64,000 nt of DNA, from assembly GCA_946800325.1 (NCBI GenBank), contig OX326957.1, positions 60,719,070-60,783,069 on the forward strand, in the 5' to 3' direction. Each line of letters starts with the position of its first letter. Position 1 is the stretch's first letter. The notes below the pieces were generated by a model, which saw nothing but the letters and a program-made list of their open reading frames with translations, was not told where the DNA came from and searched no databases. The DNA comes from Luzula sylvatica. Its lineage: Eukaryota > Streptophyta > Magnoliopsida > Poales > Juncaceae. Shown piece by piece: positions 10,792 to 20,665 of this stretch. The translations under genes and the position numbers were made by a program.

Positions 10792-11508
10792 TAGGGATGT
10801 CAATGAGGTGGGGAATCTCCGTCCCCGTGGGGACCCGATCCGAATAGGACGGGGAATCCCCGATTACTTGCCTCACGGGATGGGATGGGGGTGAGGAGTT
10901 TGTCCCGGATGCGGGGATGGGGTGGGTATGGGGATAGGTAGTCCCGCCCCACGGGTTACCCCGCCCCATGCCCCACGGATTATTCCCGTTCCAAGTCCCG
11001 CGAAATCTCTAATTTAAAATCATAATTATATTTCTAAGTTATAAGTTATCATTTAAAAAAAATCTAAATCTTAACATGCCTCTTTAAAATATTATTAATT
11101 ACAACTTGTCTCCCACATTACGATTGATTGCTAGGGATGTGTCTGCTATTCCGGTCTCAACAGTTGCTTCAGAGTCGGTTTTCTGTATGAGTGGAAGATT
11201 TGTCCCACATCGTATCCGTCTTCATCCTGACACGTTAGAAGCATTAATGTGTACTCAAAATTGGTTAGCAATCAAAATGAAATGTATGCGAAATATATTG
11301 GTTTATGTCGGTTATAAATATTTGCATTTTTTTTTTTGATATATTTCTTATCATGATAATTTGGCGGGGCATGGGGATCCCCACGGGGGAAGGGGATGGG
11401 GCATCAAATTTTCCCGTAAATTAAATGGGGTATGGGGCGGGAAATCCCCGCGAAAGACGGGGCGGGTATGGGGAATACTTGCCCCGACCCGCCCCATTGA
11501 CATCCCTA
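10792..11508 (+). mobile_element. hAT element, TSD gtaggctc
   Basis: Ends TAGGGATGTCAATG and CATTGACATCCCTA are a perfect 14-bp inverted repeat, flanked by the perfect 8-bp duplication GTAGGCTC at 10784-10791 and 11509-11516. Subterminal regions are G/C-rich (GGGGATCCCC-type words) and mirror each other. The middle keeps the last part of a transposase, so this is an internally deleted hAT. Same TIR family as 3447-4045. Confidence 0.93.
11106..11339 (+). pseudogene. hAT transposase C-terminal dimerisation domain fragment
   Basis: Open frame starting MSPTLRLIARDVSAIPVSTV, followed by ASESVFCMSGR and ALMCTQNWL. This is the hAT_C dimerisation motif of plant hAT transposases (usually ASE..FS.GGR.....R..L.P...EALIC..NW). 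The DDE catalytic part and zinc finger are missing. Lies inside the hAT element at 10792-11508 in the same orientation as its intact ends. Confidence 0.85.
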
Positions 11509-11909
11509 GTAGGCTCGAGGTCCTACATCTATTAAATTTCATTAATTGAAAAAGTTTTACAGAGACTATATTGGGATTTGTAAAGATCCCATTAAGACTC
11601 AACCATTAAAAAAACTCTGCAACTTCTTAAACAGAATTAACCGAAAAAACTACTTTAACGAACTGAAAGATAATCGAAAATTAACCCTGCATTGGAAGTC
11701 TAGAAACAAAATCCCGGTTTTTAATAGAAATCTGTAGGGTTACGCACACGTTTATCAAAGTGTGCAGCGGAATTAGTTTCGCATGCGTAACCTAATTCTA
11801 CCGGGATCACGCTCGAAAACCATCCAAAAAGAAAGAGTTGGATAAATTACCTCGTACAAGTTAGTACGTGTGGACTTCTTCTCCAAATTCGTGAACCTTC
11901 TCCAAGGAG

Positions 11910-12582
11910 CAGTGTTGTAAAAAACGATGTAAAACGATAAAAAAACGGTGAAAAACGGTAAAACGGTGGCAAACCGTTCCGTTTTTGCCAAAACGGTTGT
12001 ACAAAACGGTCCACCGTTTTCTTACCGTTTTTTGCCGTTTTTTTTATCAAAAACGTTTTGCTTACCGTTTTACTGACCGTTTTTTACATAAAAAATTGGG
12101 GCTAACTTTTTTTTTGGGCTTTCAATCTTGGCCCAGTCTCAAAAATTTGTTTTAAACTTTTTTCTTTGCCCAGTCTTACGGTTCCTCATACAGTACCATC
12201 ACCGAATGAAGATTGCGAGCAGCTCAGGAAGGCATTTCAAGGTATTCATTTCTCATTTTTTTTCAATCTGATCCGTATTGCAAGGTTGCAAGGTTTTGAT
12301 CGCTTGATCTGAATATGGATTGTTTGTTATAACTTTGATTTTGACTGGATGGGGAACGAATGAGGCTCTGATCATCTCGATTCTGGCTCACCGTAATTTG
12401 TTGCTGTTCTTTTTCTGATTTTGTCTAATTTGATGATATTTTGTTGTATTTTGATGATATTTTATTGTATTTTGACTTAACCATTTTTTACCGTTTTTTA
12501 ATCGTTTTACGACCGTTTTACGGATTAAACACTAAAACGGTGCCGGACCGTTCCGTTCCGTTTTTCGTCTTTTACAACACTG
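11910..12582. mobile_element. hAT element inside the LTR, TSD ccaaggag
   Basis: Ends CAGTGTTGTAAAA and, opposite, CAGTGTTGTAAAA form the terminal inverted repeat. The 8-bp duplication CCAAGGAG is at 11902-11909 and 12583-12590. The partner LTR at 28312 has the undisturbed site with a single CCAAGGAG, so the empty allele is present in the same window. Subterminal copies of AAAACGGT / ACCGTTTT are dense on both ends. No transposase; about 12170-12330 is a less repetitive core that may derive from a 5' gene region. Confidence 0.95.
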
Positions 12583-12830
12583 CCAAGGAGTGCTCGTGCA
12601 ACCCCTCTACTCGTGTCCACCTCGATTTCGACCGATCGGAATCGCCAACGTCGTTCTAGTCGCCGTCACGATCGATTCTCTCAAGATCTTTGCTCCAATC
12701 TCCCTCTCAATCTCTCTAGATCTAATCTAAAATTCTGTGGAAGAAGGAGAGAGAAACGGCGGCTCAAAACACTAAAACTCGAATTAACTTAGGTTAAACG
12801 AAATCAGAATTCTATATATATAGGAATTAA

Positions 12831-12973
12831 GTCAGTTCGAACGCACCTAAATGGTTCGTTCGAACGAACCCAGTTCGTTCGAACGCACTTAAGTAGTTCG
12901 TTCGAACTAACCCAAATCTGACTGTCACGAATAAGTCCGTTCGAACGCACTCATATAGTTCGTTCGAACGAAC
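12831..12973. repeat. Palindrome array (TCGA core) in outer 3' LTR
   Basis: About six units of the form GTN-CGTTCGAACG-NAC, where N is C, G or T. Examples are GTTCGTTCGAACGAAC, GTTCGTTCGAACGCAC and GTCCGTTCGAACGCAC. One unit more than in the partner LTR. Confidence 0.9.
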
Positions 12974-13045
12974 CTAATTCTGACTGCAGAATTGCCTATT
13001 TATATAAATTCTTCCAAGTTAATTCTTAAGCCATGTTTTCTTTCA

Positions 13046-13056
13046 AACTCCCTCTT
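13046..13056 (-). other. Polypurine tract of outer Copia
   Basis: AAGAGGGAGTT on the minus strand, directly beside the 3' LTR; the site that primes plus-strand DNA synthesis. Confidence 0.7.
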
Positions 13057-14274
13057 GGATTAAGACTTAATCAACTTGGCCATATGTCCAACATATGTCG
13101 TGAGATCTAATCACACGTGATTCCATTTTGTTTGTCCAACAAACGTATTGGTGAGCATTATCTTGAGAATCCGATATGTTACGAAATCTTGGTGTGACCT
13201 TGTAGGTTCGTCTAAGACTGGCAGTGGATATGGCAGCAATCCACAAGGTATTGCGAGCACTAGACTGCCGTTAATACCTACCCAGAATTAGCACGAAAAA
13301 GGTGGAGAACACCTTTATGAAGATGCAGTACATCTTCATACCTAGCTCAGATAAGTGTTACTAGTCCTCTTGTTCGCGATATCTTCCGATCAAAAGGGTC
13401 ACGGTGAAGCTTAAGACTTCAAGTCATCCCCTTTTCTTTTTGATCAGATACACTCTTTCTCGATAAGAATTAGATTGATAATAACAATGCGAACTCCATT
13501 GAGTTCCATCGAGCTTGGCCAAGCATTTCATCAATCTCAATTCAATCGAGGGGTCCGAGAGATATCTCTCTCTATCTTTTTTCAAGGTCAGAAAGGAACA
13601 ATTCCTATCTTGCAACCTCACATCCTTTGCCTATGCTAAAAACAATACCCAATAGTAATCTCTGCTACACATTTACGCGTAGGGTTAATTATATCAAAGC
13701 ATTGTCTTTTCACATACTAGGTATCCGTGAGATCACTCATGTATGAAGAACTAAAACGCACTATCTGGATATGAGTTCGTCTCCAATGACTCTAACCATG
13801 TTACAAACTCATATAGTGGTCAGTCCAATATACGACGCCGCGTATATCCATATTCTAGAATCGACGCTACCGTCCCAGATCAGTAAAACCTGATCATCTC
13901 ATCTACGAATATGCCAGTGTATGTAAAAGTCTCCATTCAGTGAATGAACTACCTGGTTCAAACCTATGAACAATTTTATACACCAGGGACGTTTTAGAAT
14001 TATATTCATTCCGTTTAGTGGTTTTACTATCATTCAATTGACGAATCAATATGCCAGACTAAGGCCATGCAACATATTATTCTCAACTGACTCGATGCAC
14101 TAAACTAGAATAAAATGTTCTCCCACTTGCACTAGACTGATTGAATCCCCTTATGCAATGAGAAACATAAATGTTCTCCCACTTGCACTAGGCTGATCGA
14201 ATCTCCTTATGCAATGAGAAACATAAATAAAACACCCAATCTAATACTACGATAGATATTCCAATCCTATCGCC
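13057..14274 (-). other. Non-coding 3' region of outer Copia
   Basis: No long frame. Contains a duplicated phrase (CTCCCACTTGCACTAG at about 14121 and 14177) and one copy of TGCCAGACTAAGGCCATGC near 14051, a word that returns twice in the element's 5' leader at about 27306 and 27380. Confidence 0.6.
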
Positions 14275-14601
14275 CTAGCATGCTGCTAATGCTTGGCACG
14301 TGATAGTACTCGTAAATGGATCGGCCATGTTATTATCAGTAGGTATCTTTATTATTTTCACGTCACCTCTCTTCGTAATCTCACGAATCAAGTGGTAACG
14401 CCGGAGTACATGTTTGGACCTGTGATGCGCTCGCGGTTCCTTGGATTGTACTATTGCTCCGTTATTGTCACAATATACATCAATGGGACCCGAGATTCTT
14501 GGCATAATGCCAAGTCCCATCACGAACTGTCGTAGCCAGACAGCCTCCTTTGTGGCTTCCGAAGCCGCGATGTATTCCGCTTCAATCGTAGAATTAGCCA
14601 C
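14275..14601 (-). pseudogene. Outer Copia RNase H remnant
   Basis: Frame with ANSTIEAEYIAASEATKEAV, DVYCDNNGAI and HHRSKHVLRRYHLIREI, the standard end of Copia RNase H, finishing at NMADPFTS. Only the C-terminal half of the domain is kept. The reverse transcriptase that should precede it is absent between here and 14934. Confidence 0.9.
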
Positions 14602-14933
14602 CGTCTTCAGTTTGGATCTTTTCCAAACAACGGCTCCCCAATGGAGCGTGAAGACATAACCACTTGTTTACCATCCAATGGTAACTAAGAATTTTGTTCC
14701 ATATCAACTTGTTCACTATGTGGTTCTCGAATTTCTTCGAGATCAATTTTTTTACTCCCACTAGCTTGATGATCTAGGAATTTCTTCTCTAAGAAGTATC
14801 CTCGTCGAGCCACGAAAACCTTGTTTTCGCTAGGCAAGTAAAAATAGTATCCTCAGGATACCCCACAAATAAACAGTTGTTGGATCTTGCTTGAGTTTGG
14901 CGTCAATTTTTCTTTGACGTATGTCTCGCATCC

Positions 14934-16019
14934 CTAAATCTTAAGATAAGACAATAATGGCACCATGCCATGCCATAATTCATATGTTGTCTTTTCAAAT
15001 GATTTGGACGGAACTCTATTCAGTAATGAGCAATTGTTTGAGGCGCTAAACCTCAAAATGACTTTGGCAAATCCGTTCGACTCATCTTCGAGAGAACCAT
15101 GTTTAACAAGGTCTGATTCCTCCTCTCGGACACTCCATTTCATTGGGGTGTACCGGGTGGAGTCCATTGTGATACTATACCACAATATCGAAGATAGTCC
15201 TCAAACTCATAGCTCAAGTATTCACCATCTCAATCCGATCGAATGGCCTTTAATTTCTTGCCCAATTGAAGTTCTACTTCGTGTTGAAACTCTTTGAATT
15301 TCTCAAAAGTTTCACTTTTGTGACGCATTAAGTATAGATGACAATATCTATTATAATCGTCAGTAAAAGTCACAAAGTAGCGATACCCATTTCTAGCCTC
15401 GACACTCATCGGTCCACATACATCGGAATGTATGCGGGCCAACACATCTTTCGATCTTTCTCCTTTCTTGGAGAAAGGTGTCTTTGTCATCTTACCCATC
15501 AAACAAGATTCGCAATTTTCTATTGACTCTAAGTCAAAAGAATCTAGCACTCCATCCTTTTGGAGTCTAGCAATGCGTTTATCGTTTATGTGTCCGAGAC
15601 GACAATGCCATCAATATGTTTCATTAGTTTGAGTAGTATTTATGTTATAAATGGACTGATTATTGTTGTTATTTTCTAAATCCAAGACATATAGACCATT
15701 TTCAACTAGACCGTTACTAAAGAAAATGTCATTCTTGCGAATAAAACAATCATTAGTACCAGTAACTAATTCATATCCATCCGCAATAAGTCTCGAAATA
15801 GAACAAAATACTCCTACTCAAAGTAGGTACATAACAACAATTATTCAAAACTAAAATAAGTCCATTTGAAAAAGTTAAATCATACGTCCCTTCGGCTAAT
15901 TTGGCTACTCGAGCTCCATTCCCGACGCGTAAATTAACTTCGCCACAAATCAAAGATCTTCTACTTCTTAGGCCCTGCATATTATTACAAATATCAGTCC
16001 CACATCCAGTGTCCAACAC
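14934..16019 (-). pseudogene. Outer Copia protease, GAG-pre-integrase and integrase remnants
   Basis: Broken frames in order along the minus strand. Protease: LDTGCGTDICNNMQGL (about 16017-15970). Zinc-finger end: CESCLMGKMTKTPFSK (15510-15460). Integrase core start: IHSDVCGPMSVEARNGYRYF with the first catalytic Asp, then KLKAIRSD with the second. Integrase end: LNRVPSKSFEKTTYELWHG (about 15010-14970). Several stops and frame changes lie between the pieces. Not functional. Confidence 0.9.
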
Positions 16020-16610
16020 TCATGATGGTGAAGTAAAGAAATGAGATTCGATAACTGAAATACCTAATGCCGATGTGTCCAAGGAAGCGGTCTTTTGCTT
16101 GCTCTCCCTCAGGAAGATCTCGCAATCACGCTTCCAATGCCCCTCCTCGAGGCAATGGAAACACTTCTTGTCATCCTTGCTCATAGGCTTAGGCGCAACC
16201 TTGTTGCCCTTTACCTTCTTGTTTTTGTTCCCATTGCTTGGACTCTTCCCTTCAACCATCAATACCTCCGAAGTCCTAGACTTCTTGTAATGTGGTTTCA
16301 TGTCATTTTCATATGTTCTCAGCATTGCGAAAAGTTGGGGAATAGTTCATTGCATGTCTAACATGTGGAAATGCGAAATGAACGAATCGAAACTCGGTGG
16401 CAGCGACAACATGATCAAATCAGTTTGTAACTCCATTTCGAATTTCATTCCAAGCCTCTCAAGATGATCGAAATATCCTTTCATCTTGAGAAGGTGCGAG
16501 CTAACGGGCGTACCATCTTGCATCTTGCATTGCGTCGCATTGCCAAGAGCTTGATACTTCTCCACCCTTGCTTGAACCTAAAACATCTCCCTGAGCTGTT
16601 CCATAATCTC
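16020..16610 (-). pseudogene. Outer Copia gag, C-terminal part
   Basis: Pieces read YQALGNATQCKMQDGTPV, LKMKGYFDHLERLGM and the CCHC zinc knuckle CFHCLEEGHWKRDC (about 16150-16110). An in-frame stop follows QLREMF near 16580. The first half of gag is at 26621-26906, on the other side of the nested 10-kb element. Confidence 0.9.
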
Positions 16611-17196
16611 GTATGTGTTGGTTAATTCTAACCTAGAGGGGGGTAAATTTGGCAATCTAGCTTACACTTAGTTTAGATTTAAACCTAATTTACGGTGCGG
16701 AATAAATAATAATTTAGATGATAGAGATGATACCGTACAAACACTTTAACACAAGATGTTTGTTTACGAAGTTCGGTAGGTGGTTGCTTTGTAGCTTTAA
16801 CTCACCCTTTACTCGCTTAATTGACCGACTCAATTATTTGCGAGTACCTACGTCTCCGGGAATGCCTTGTGCCTCTTTTTGGCTTTCGATTGAATTCCAA
16901 CTCAACTCGATTACAAGGATTTGCCTAGATCGATTTACACGCTTCTATCGATCTATACCTAAGGCTCTTTACACTTTGTTGCACTAGCCTATTACACTTT
17001 TTCACTAATCGAGCTACAACGTGATCGGTCACGTGAGTGGGATACGATTAGTGGAGAATATCGAAAGTAGATCAACGATCTAAAGAGGTTTCTCAAGCTA
17101 TCAATGGATATAGATAATCATAGCTTAGGGTTTCTCTCTTTTTAGGTTTGAATGTTTGAAAGTGAAGAAGTGAGAGAGAGAGACCCATGAAGGATT

Positions 17197-17205
17197 CTAT
17201 TTATA
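17197..17205 (-). promoter_or_regulatory. TATA box of young Copia 3' LTR
   Basis: TATAAATAG on the minus strand, 33 bp downstream of the palindrome array. The same box is at 25790-25798 in the 5' LTR, where it would drive the element's RNA. Confidence 0.7.
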
Positions 17206-17237
17206 CTCTCTATAGAAATCCTTCAGAAAACTTGTAG

Positions 17238-17689
17238 TGCGTTCGAACGCATAAAGTCCGTTCAGAACGCACTTGTAGTTTGCACTAGCCGTTTCAAAAT
17301 AACGTGCAAGTACATCTTGGGTCCGTTCGAACGGACAATGTCCGTTCGTAACGGACTCAATTATACATAGTATTTTGCGTTCACAGGAACAAGAGTCCGT
17401 TCAACGCACTGAAAAGTGGGTGAACGGATTCCAGGTTGTCCGTTCGAACGCACATGTGTGTTCGTTCGAACGCACACATCCCTGTTACATTTTTTCGTTC
17501 ACAGGAAGGATTTTCCGTTCAACGCACTCAGAAGGTGGGTGAACGGATTCTAATTGTCCGTTTGAACGGACATGATTGTTCGTTCGAACGCACACATCCC
17601 TGTGACACGTTTGGTTCTAATCAAGGTTTAAAGTTTTGATATGTGGCAAGTCCGTTCTGAACGGACTTTGAGTTCGTTCAGAACGCACT
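17238..17689. repeat. Palindrome array (TCGA core) in young Copia 3' LTR
   Basis: About ten units, a mix of GTNCGTTCGAACGNAC (10-bp core palindrome) and looser versions with one extra base in the centre, CGTTC-N-GAACG. The same array lies at about 25831-26282 in the other LTR. Confidence 0.9.
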
Positions 17690-18022
17690 TCCTGCTTGAC
17701 TGAACTCTTTGTTATTTTGAACATGATTTTACTTGAGTTCTACTAGATTTGTACCTATGGTTTATTTGTGGCGTATCCCACTCACGGAAGGCTTCAACAT
17801 CTTGATTCTTGATGTATTCCAATGGCCTTCCTTGTGTTCTTCTTTTCTTGTTTATCTTGAGACTTCATGTCCTGATTCTTGATGTAATCCAATGAAATCC
17901 TCCTTTACAAGTCCTCCTTCATCTTCGTATCGTACCTATGTTATCCTGCACTTTTCTGGATGTATACATTAGTAATGACAGTGTTTTGAAATAATCAAAC
18001 TATCAGGAAATGTGAACCAACA

Positions 18023-18035
18023 AACTCCCCCTTTT
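18023..18035 (-). other. Polypurine tract of young Copia
   Basis: AAAAGGGGGAGTT on the minus strand, abutting the 3' LTR. Confidence 0.85.
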
Positions 18036-18303
18036 GATTAATTTCAAAACACTGTCGGTTTGGAGAGTTTCACCATTTAGTTGAGAACTTTCCGTACGAT
18101 CGTTTCTCCCCCATTTTGAAAGAGATCAAAAGGGCCAATGAGACTTCATCAACGGAAGGCTCCCCCTAAATGCGAGCTCCCCCTCAAAGAATGAATTGAT
18201 GAATGTATGAGCTCGTAAATATGATCAAATTCTTTTGTTTTGAATGATGACAATCTTTTCAAATTTAGCAGATTTAAGGAAAATAAAACAATTTTTGTGT
18301 GTG

Positions 18304-18346
18304 TGCGTTCCGAACGGAAAAAGTGGTGCGTTCGAACGCACTTGCA
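18304..18346. repeat. Two palindromes between third ORF and 3' LTR
   Basis: CGTTCCGAACGG and GTGCGTTCGAACGCAC, the same unit type as in the LTR arrays, here in the 3' untranslated part of the element. Confidence 0.8.
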
Positions 18347-18578
18347 TCTGGACTGATAGGTTATATGAAAAAAAAATCAAAATAGATGCAACAGTTGATA
18401 ATACTCAGACTGACACTAAAGCAAATTAATTCAGTTCAAGGCATGACACATGCCGATACAAACACACATAACATACGCTGTTCAGCGATACAAACCCAAC
18501 AAACGCAATTTCTCACACACACGCATGTCATATAAAAATAAACACGACAATACAACACACTTATGACACCGCCGGTGA

Positions 18579-20054
18579 TTACATCTCGTAGGGACCGGGG
18601 TAAGGGTTCGGGTCGGGATGATAGCTTGGACCGGACGCAAAGAAGTCGTCGACGTTGAATGTTCCCGAATGGGACTCCGACGGATTCGCGGTGGGATGAG
18701 ATGGAGGAGGAGGATTGTCTTGTTCTCGAGGTTCCGGGTAGGACCCGAAACGGTTTTCATGATAACCGGAAAGGTCGGAAAATTGACGTTCTACCCTCTC
18801 AAGCATCCTTGTCTCGGAAACTTGCATGCCCTCTCGAATTTCATTTCGAATCCCTCGTTCATGTCGCTCCATACGCTTATTCATTGCCTCTAACAACGAC
18901 GTTATGTGAGCGAACCGCCTTTCGTCCCTTTCCATCGGGACGTTCGAACTTCTTACACTCTCCCTCCTCTCACGTGTTCGAGCCTGGTTTTCACTGCCCT
19001 GGTCGGATTGAGCGTCACCCTCCAACCAACGGGTAGGATTTGGAGGAAGGTGGAACGCTCCCTCTTCATCTGGGTGATCGATAATCCATTCATGAGTTTG
19101 TGCCGAATACCGAAACCTTTGACGCAGAAGGTTTAATTTTGACGCGAGGTTGATCGGTGGTTCAGGTCGGAAATCCCAATCTTCCACCGGGATCGAGACT
19201 CCTTGGAGGTTCAATATTCGAGCGATCAACGTTCTGTAGGGTAACGATGCATTCCTTAGGTTCATGGCGCTTTCCATGTGGCTTAATATGAGATAAGGCA
19301 CATGGACGGGTAGTTGGTCCTCGTACCACATGCGATATAAAAACAAGATATTTCGATCTTCGAGGTTTGCTCTTAATTTTGCAACAGGAGCGAGAATGTT
19401 ATTACCAATTATCCAGACGAATTTTTCAGGAGCGGCCAAGTGTGACACTGCTGATTGTGATGCGTATCTATTCGTGACCACTTTCTTCATGGTTTCGAAC
19501 CCTTCGGTTTCAATTTTCCCCCAGCGGTCGTTGTACACCTTCTCTCCATCATCTTTGAGCCCGAACGAGTCGCACAAATTCTGCACCGAGATTACGACTT
19601 CCTCACCAAGAATAAAAGAGGTTATCTTATCTTGGGCATGATCGAAAATGGCGTTTGCATAGAATAGCCGAGTGATGATCTCATACGACCTCTCGTTGAG
19701 ACGCGCAAGGTTTGCAAATCCCCATTTTCGCTCGATTTCCTCGATCTTGTCGGAAAGAATAGAACAATTTCGTGGAAACTCGTAATAGTAAGATTTTGAG
19801 AGGGGTCTCCTTACCACAACGCTATTGAAGAGGAGTCCGGCTTCCGGATTTCGAAAGAGATAATCGTTATTCGGATTGGCGAAATCGTAATCTGCCTGCA
19901 TTCGTGCGCTGTGATTAGGCCTGTTGGCTGGAGTGCCCCTCTTCATGCGGACAATCGATGGAGGCGGTGGTATTTCTTGAGCTTTCGAGCTTTCTCCTGT
20001 TCTCTTCTTTTCCTTGGATTTCCCTTTTGATATGAGGCTTCGATTGGCATCCAT
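18579..20054 (-). CDS. Third ORF of young Copia (plant transposon-protein-like, 491 codons)
   Basis: An uninterrupted 491-codon frame, separate from pol and in the same orientation. It has a basic start (MDANRSLISKGKSKEKKRTG) and a globular middle, about residues 80-330, with words such as RKWGFANLARLNERSYEI, LFYANAIF and FVWIIGNNILAP. The tail is polar with a probable coiled coil at about 375-435 (LLEAMNKRMERHERG) and a Pro/Ser-rich end. The middle resembles the putative plant transposon protein domain often found as an extra ORF in large plant LTR elements. No signal peptide or membrane helix is visible, so an envelope-like role is not supported. It is intact while gag and pol are broken. 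Function unknown. Confidence 0.8.
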   Translation of the reverse strand: MDANRSLISKGKSKEKKRTGESSKAQEIPPPPSIVRMKRGTPANRPNHSARMQADYDFANPNNDYLFRNPEAGLLFNSVVVRRPLSKSYYYEFPRNCSILSDKIEEIERKWGFANLARLNERSYEIITRLFYANAIFDHAQDKITSFILGEEVVISVQNLCDSFGLKDDGEKVYNDRWGKIETEGFETMKKVVTNRYASQSAVSHLAAPEKFVWIIGNNILAPVAKLRANLEDRNILFLYRMWYEDQLPVHVPYLILSHMESAMNLRNASLPYRTLIARILNLQGVSIPVEDWDFRPEPPINLASKLNLLRQRFRYSAQTHEWIIDHPDEEGAFHLPPNPTRWLEGDAQSDQGSENQARTRERRESVRSSNVPMERDERRFAHITSLLEAMNKRMERHERGIRNEIREGMQVSETRMLERVERQFSDLSGYHENRFGSYPEPREQDNPPPPSHPTANPSESHSGTFNVDDFFASGPSYHPDPNPYPGPYEM

Positions 20055-20254
20055 GAAATCAAGCTTTTGAGAGAGAAGATAAGGAGTTTTTGAAAAAGAG
20101 AGAAATGGTTCAAACGAATGAGTTTTTTGAAGGAGCTTTTGAGAGAGAAGATAAGGGCAAGGGTTTTAAGAATGTAAATCGTGTCCCTTTAAGTCTCTTC
20201 GTACGAGAAGATGAACCATCGTGTCCATTGATGAGGGTCGGTTGCATGCAGATG

Positions 20255-20270
20255 GAGAATAAATACGACG
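20255..20270 (-). promoter_or_regulatory. TATA-like sequence before the third ORF
   Basis: GTATTTATT on the minus strand at 20266-20258, immediately downstream of the palindrome array and about 200 bp before the third ORF start. The array-then-TATA order copies the LTR promoter layout, which suggests an internal promoter. Inference from layout only. Confidence 0.4.
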
Positions 20271-20271
20271 A

Positions 20272-20540
20272 GTCCGTTCGAACGGACATTCATGTGCGTT
20301 CGAACGCACACGCTTCTGGGTAAAAGGCGCCGTTGTTTGGGTTTGAGTTGCAGGTGAGAGGTCTTTGAGTTCGTTCGAACGCACTTGCAACTGTTGGGAA
20401 AGGCGCCATAATCATACATTTCATCTGTCCGTTCAGAACGCACTGTTTGTTCGTTCGAACGGACTTGAGTCTGGTAGGATGGTATTTGTTGACTTCATTT
20501 GTCCGTTCCGAACGCACTCTTTTGTTCGTTCGAACGGACT
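20272..20540. repeat. Palindrome array between pol and third ORF
   Basis: About seven units in a stretch of 270 bp, including the full palindrome GTCCGTTCGAACGGAC near 20275 and GTGCGTTCGAACGCAC near 20295. Central-base variants such as CGTTCAGAACG and CGTTCCGAACG also occur. Spacers are unrelated to each other. Confidence 0.9.
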
Positions 20541-20665
20541 AGATACTGAGCTGAGACCCGGATTTATTGACCCAAAACACTGACCCTAGTTCAACAACTC
20601 TATTTGTTCTTATGATTATACAGTTATGATGTAGCTACATGAGACTAGACCCAATATGCTGAATT

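Larger units (their letters stand above)
11733..13045 (-). repeat. Outer Copia 3' LTR, interrupted by hAT
   Basis: 632 bp of LTR plus the 673-bp hAT element and its 8-bp duplicate. Contains a palindrome array at about 12831-12973 and, downstream of it on the minus strand, a TATA box (TATATATA at 12813-12820). Confidence 0.9.
16616..18022 (-). repeat. Young Copia 3' LTR
   Basis: 1407 bp, TGTTGG...CCAACA. Palindrome array at about 17238-17689. On the minus strand the array is followed by TATAAATAG at 17205-17197 and a GA/CT-rich leader. Confidence 0.95.

Noticed and set aside
17238..20540. Palindrome arrays as a CRISPR array
   Set aside because: Spacer lengths are irregular, units are self-palindromic and variable, there are no cas genes, and the DNA is plant nuclear.
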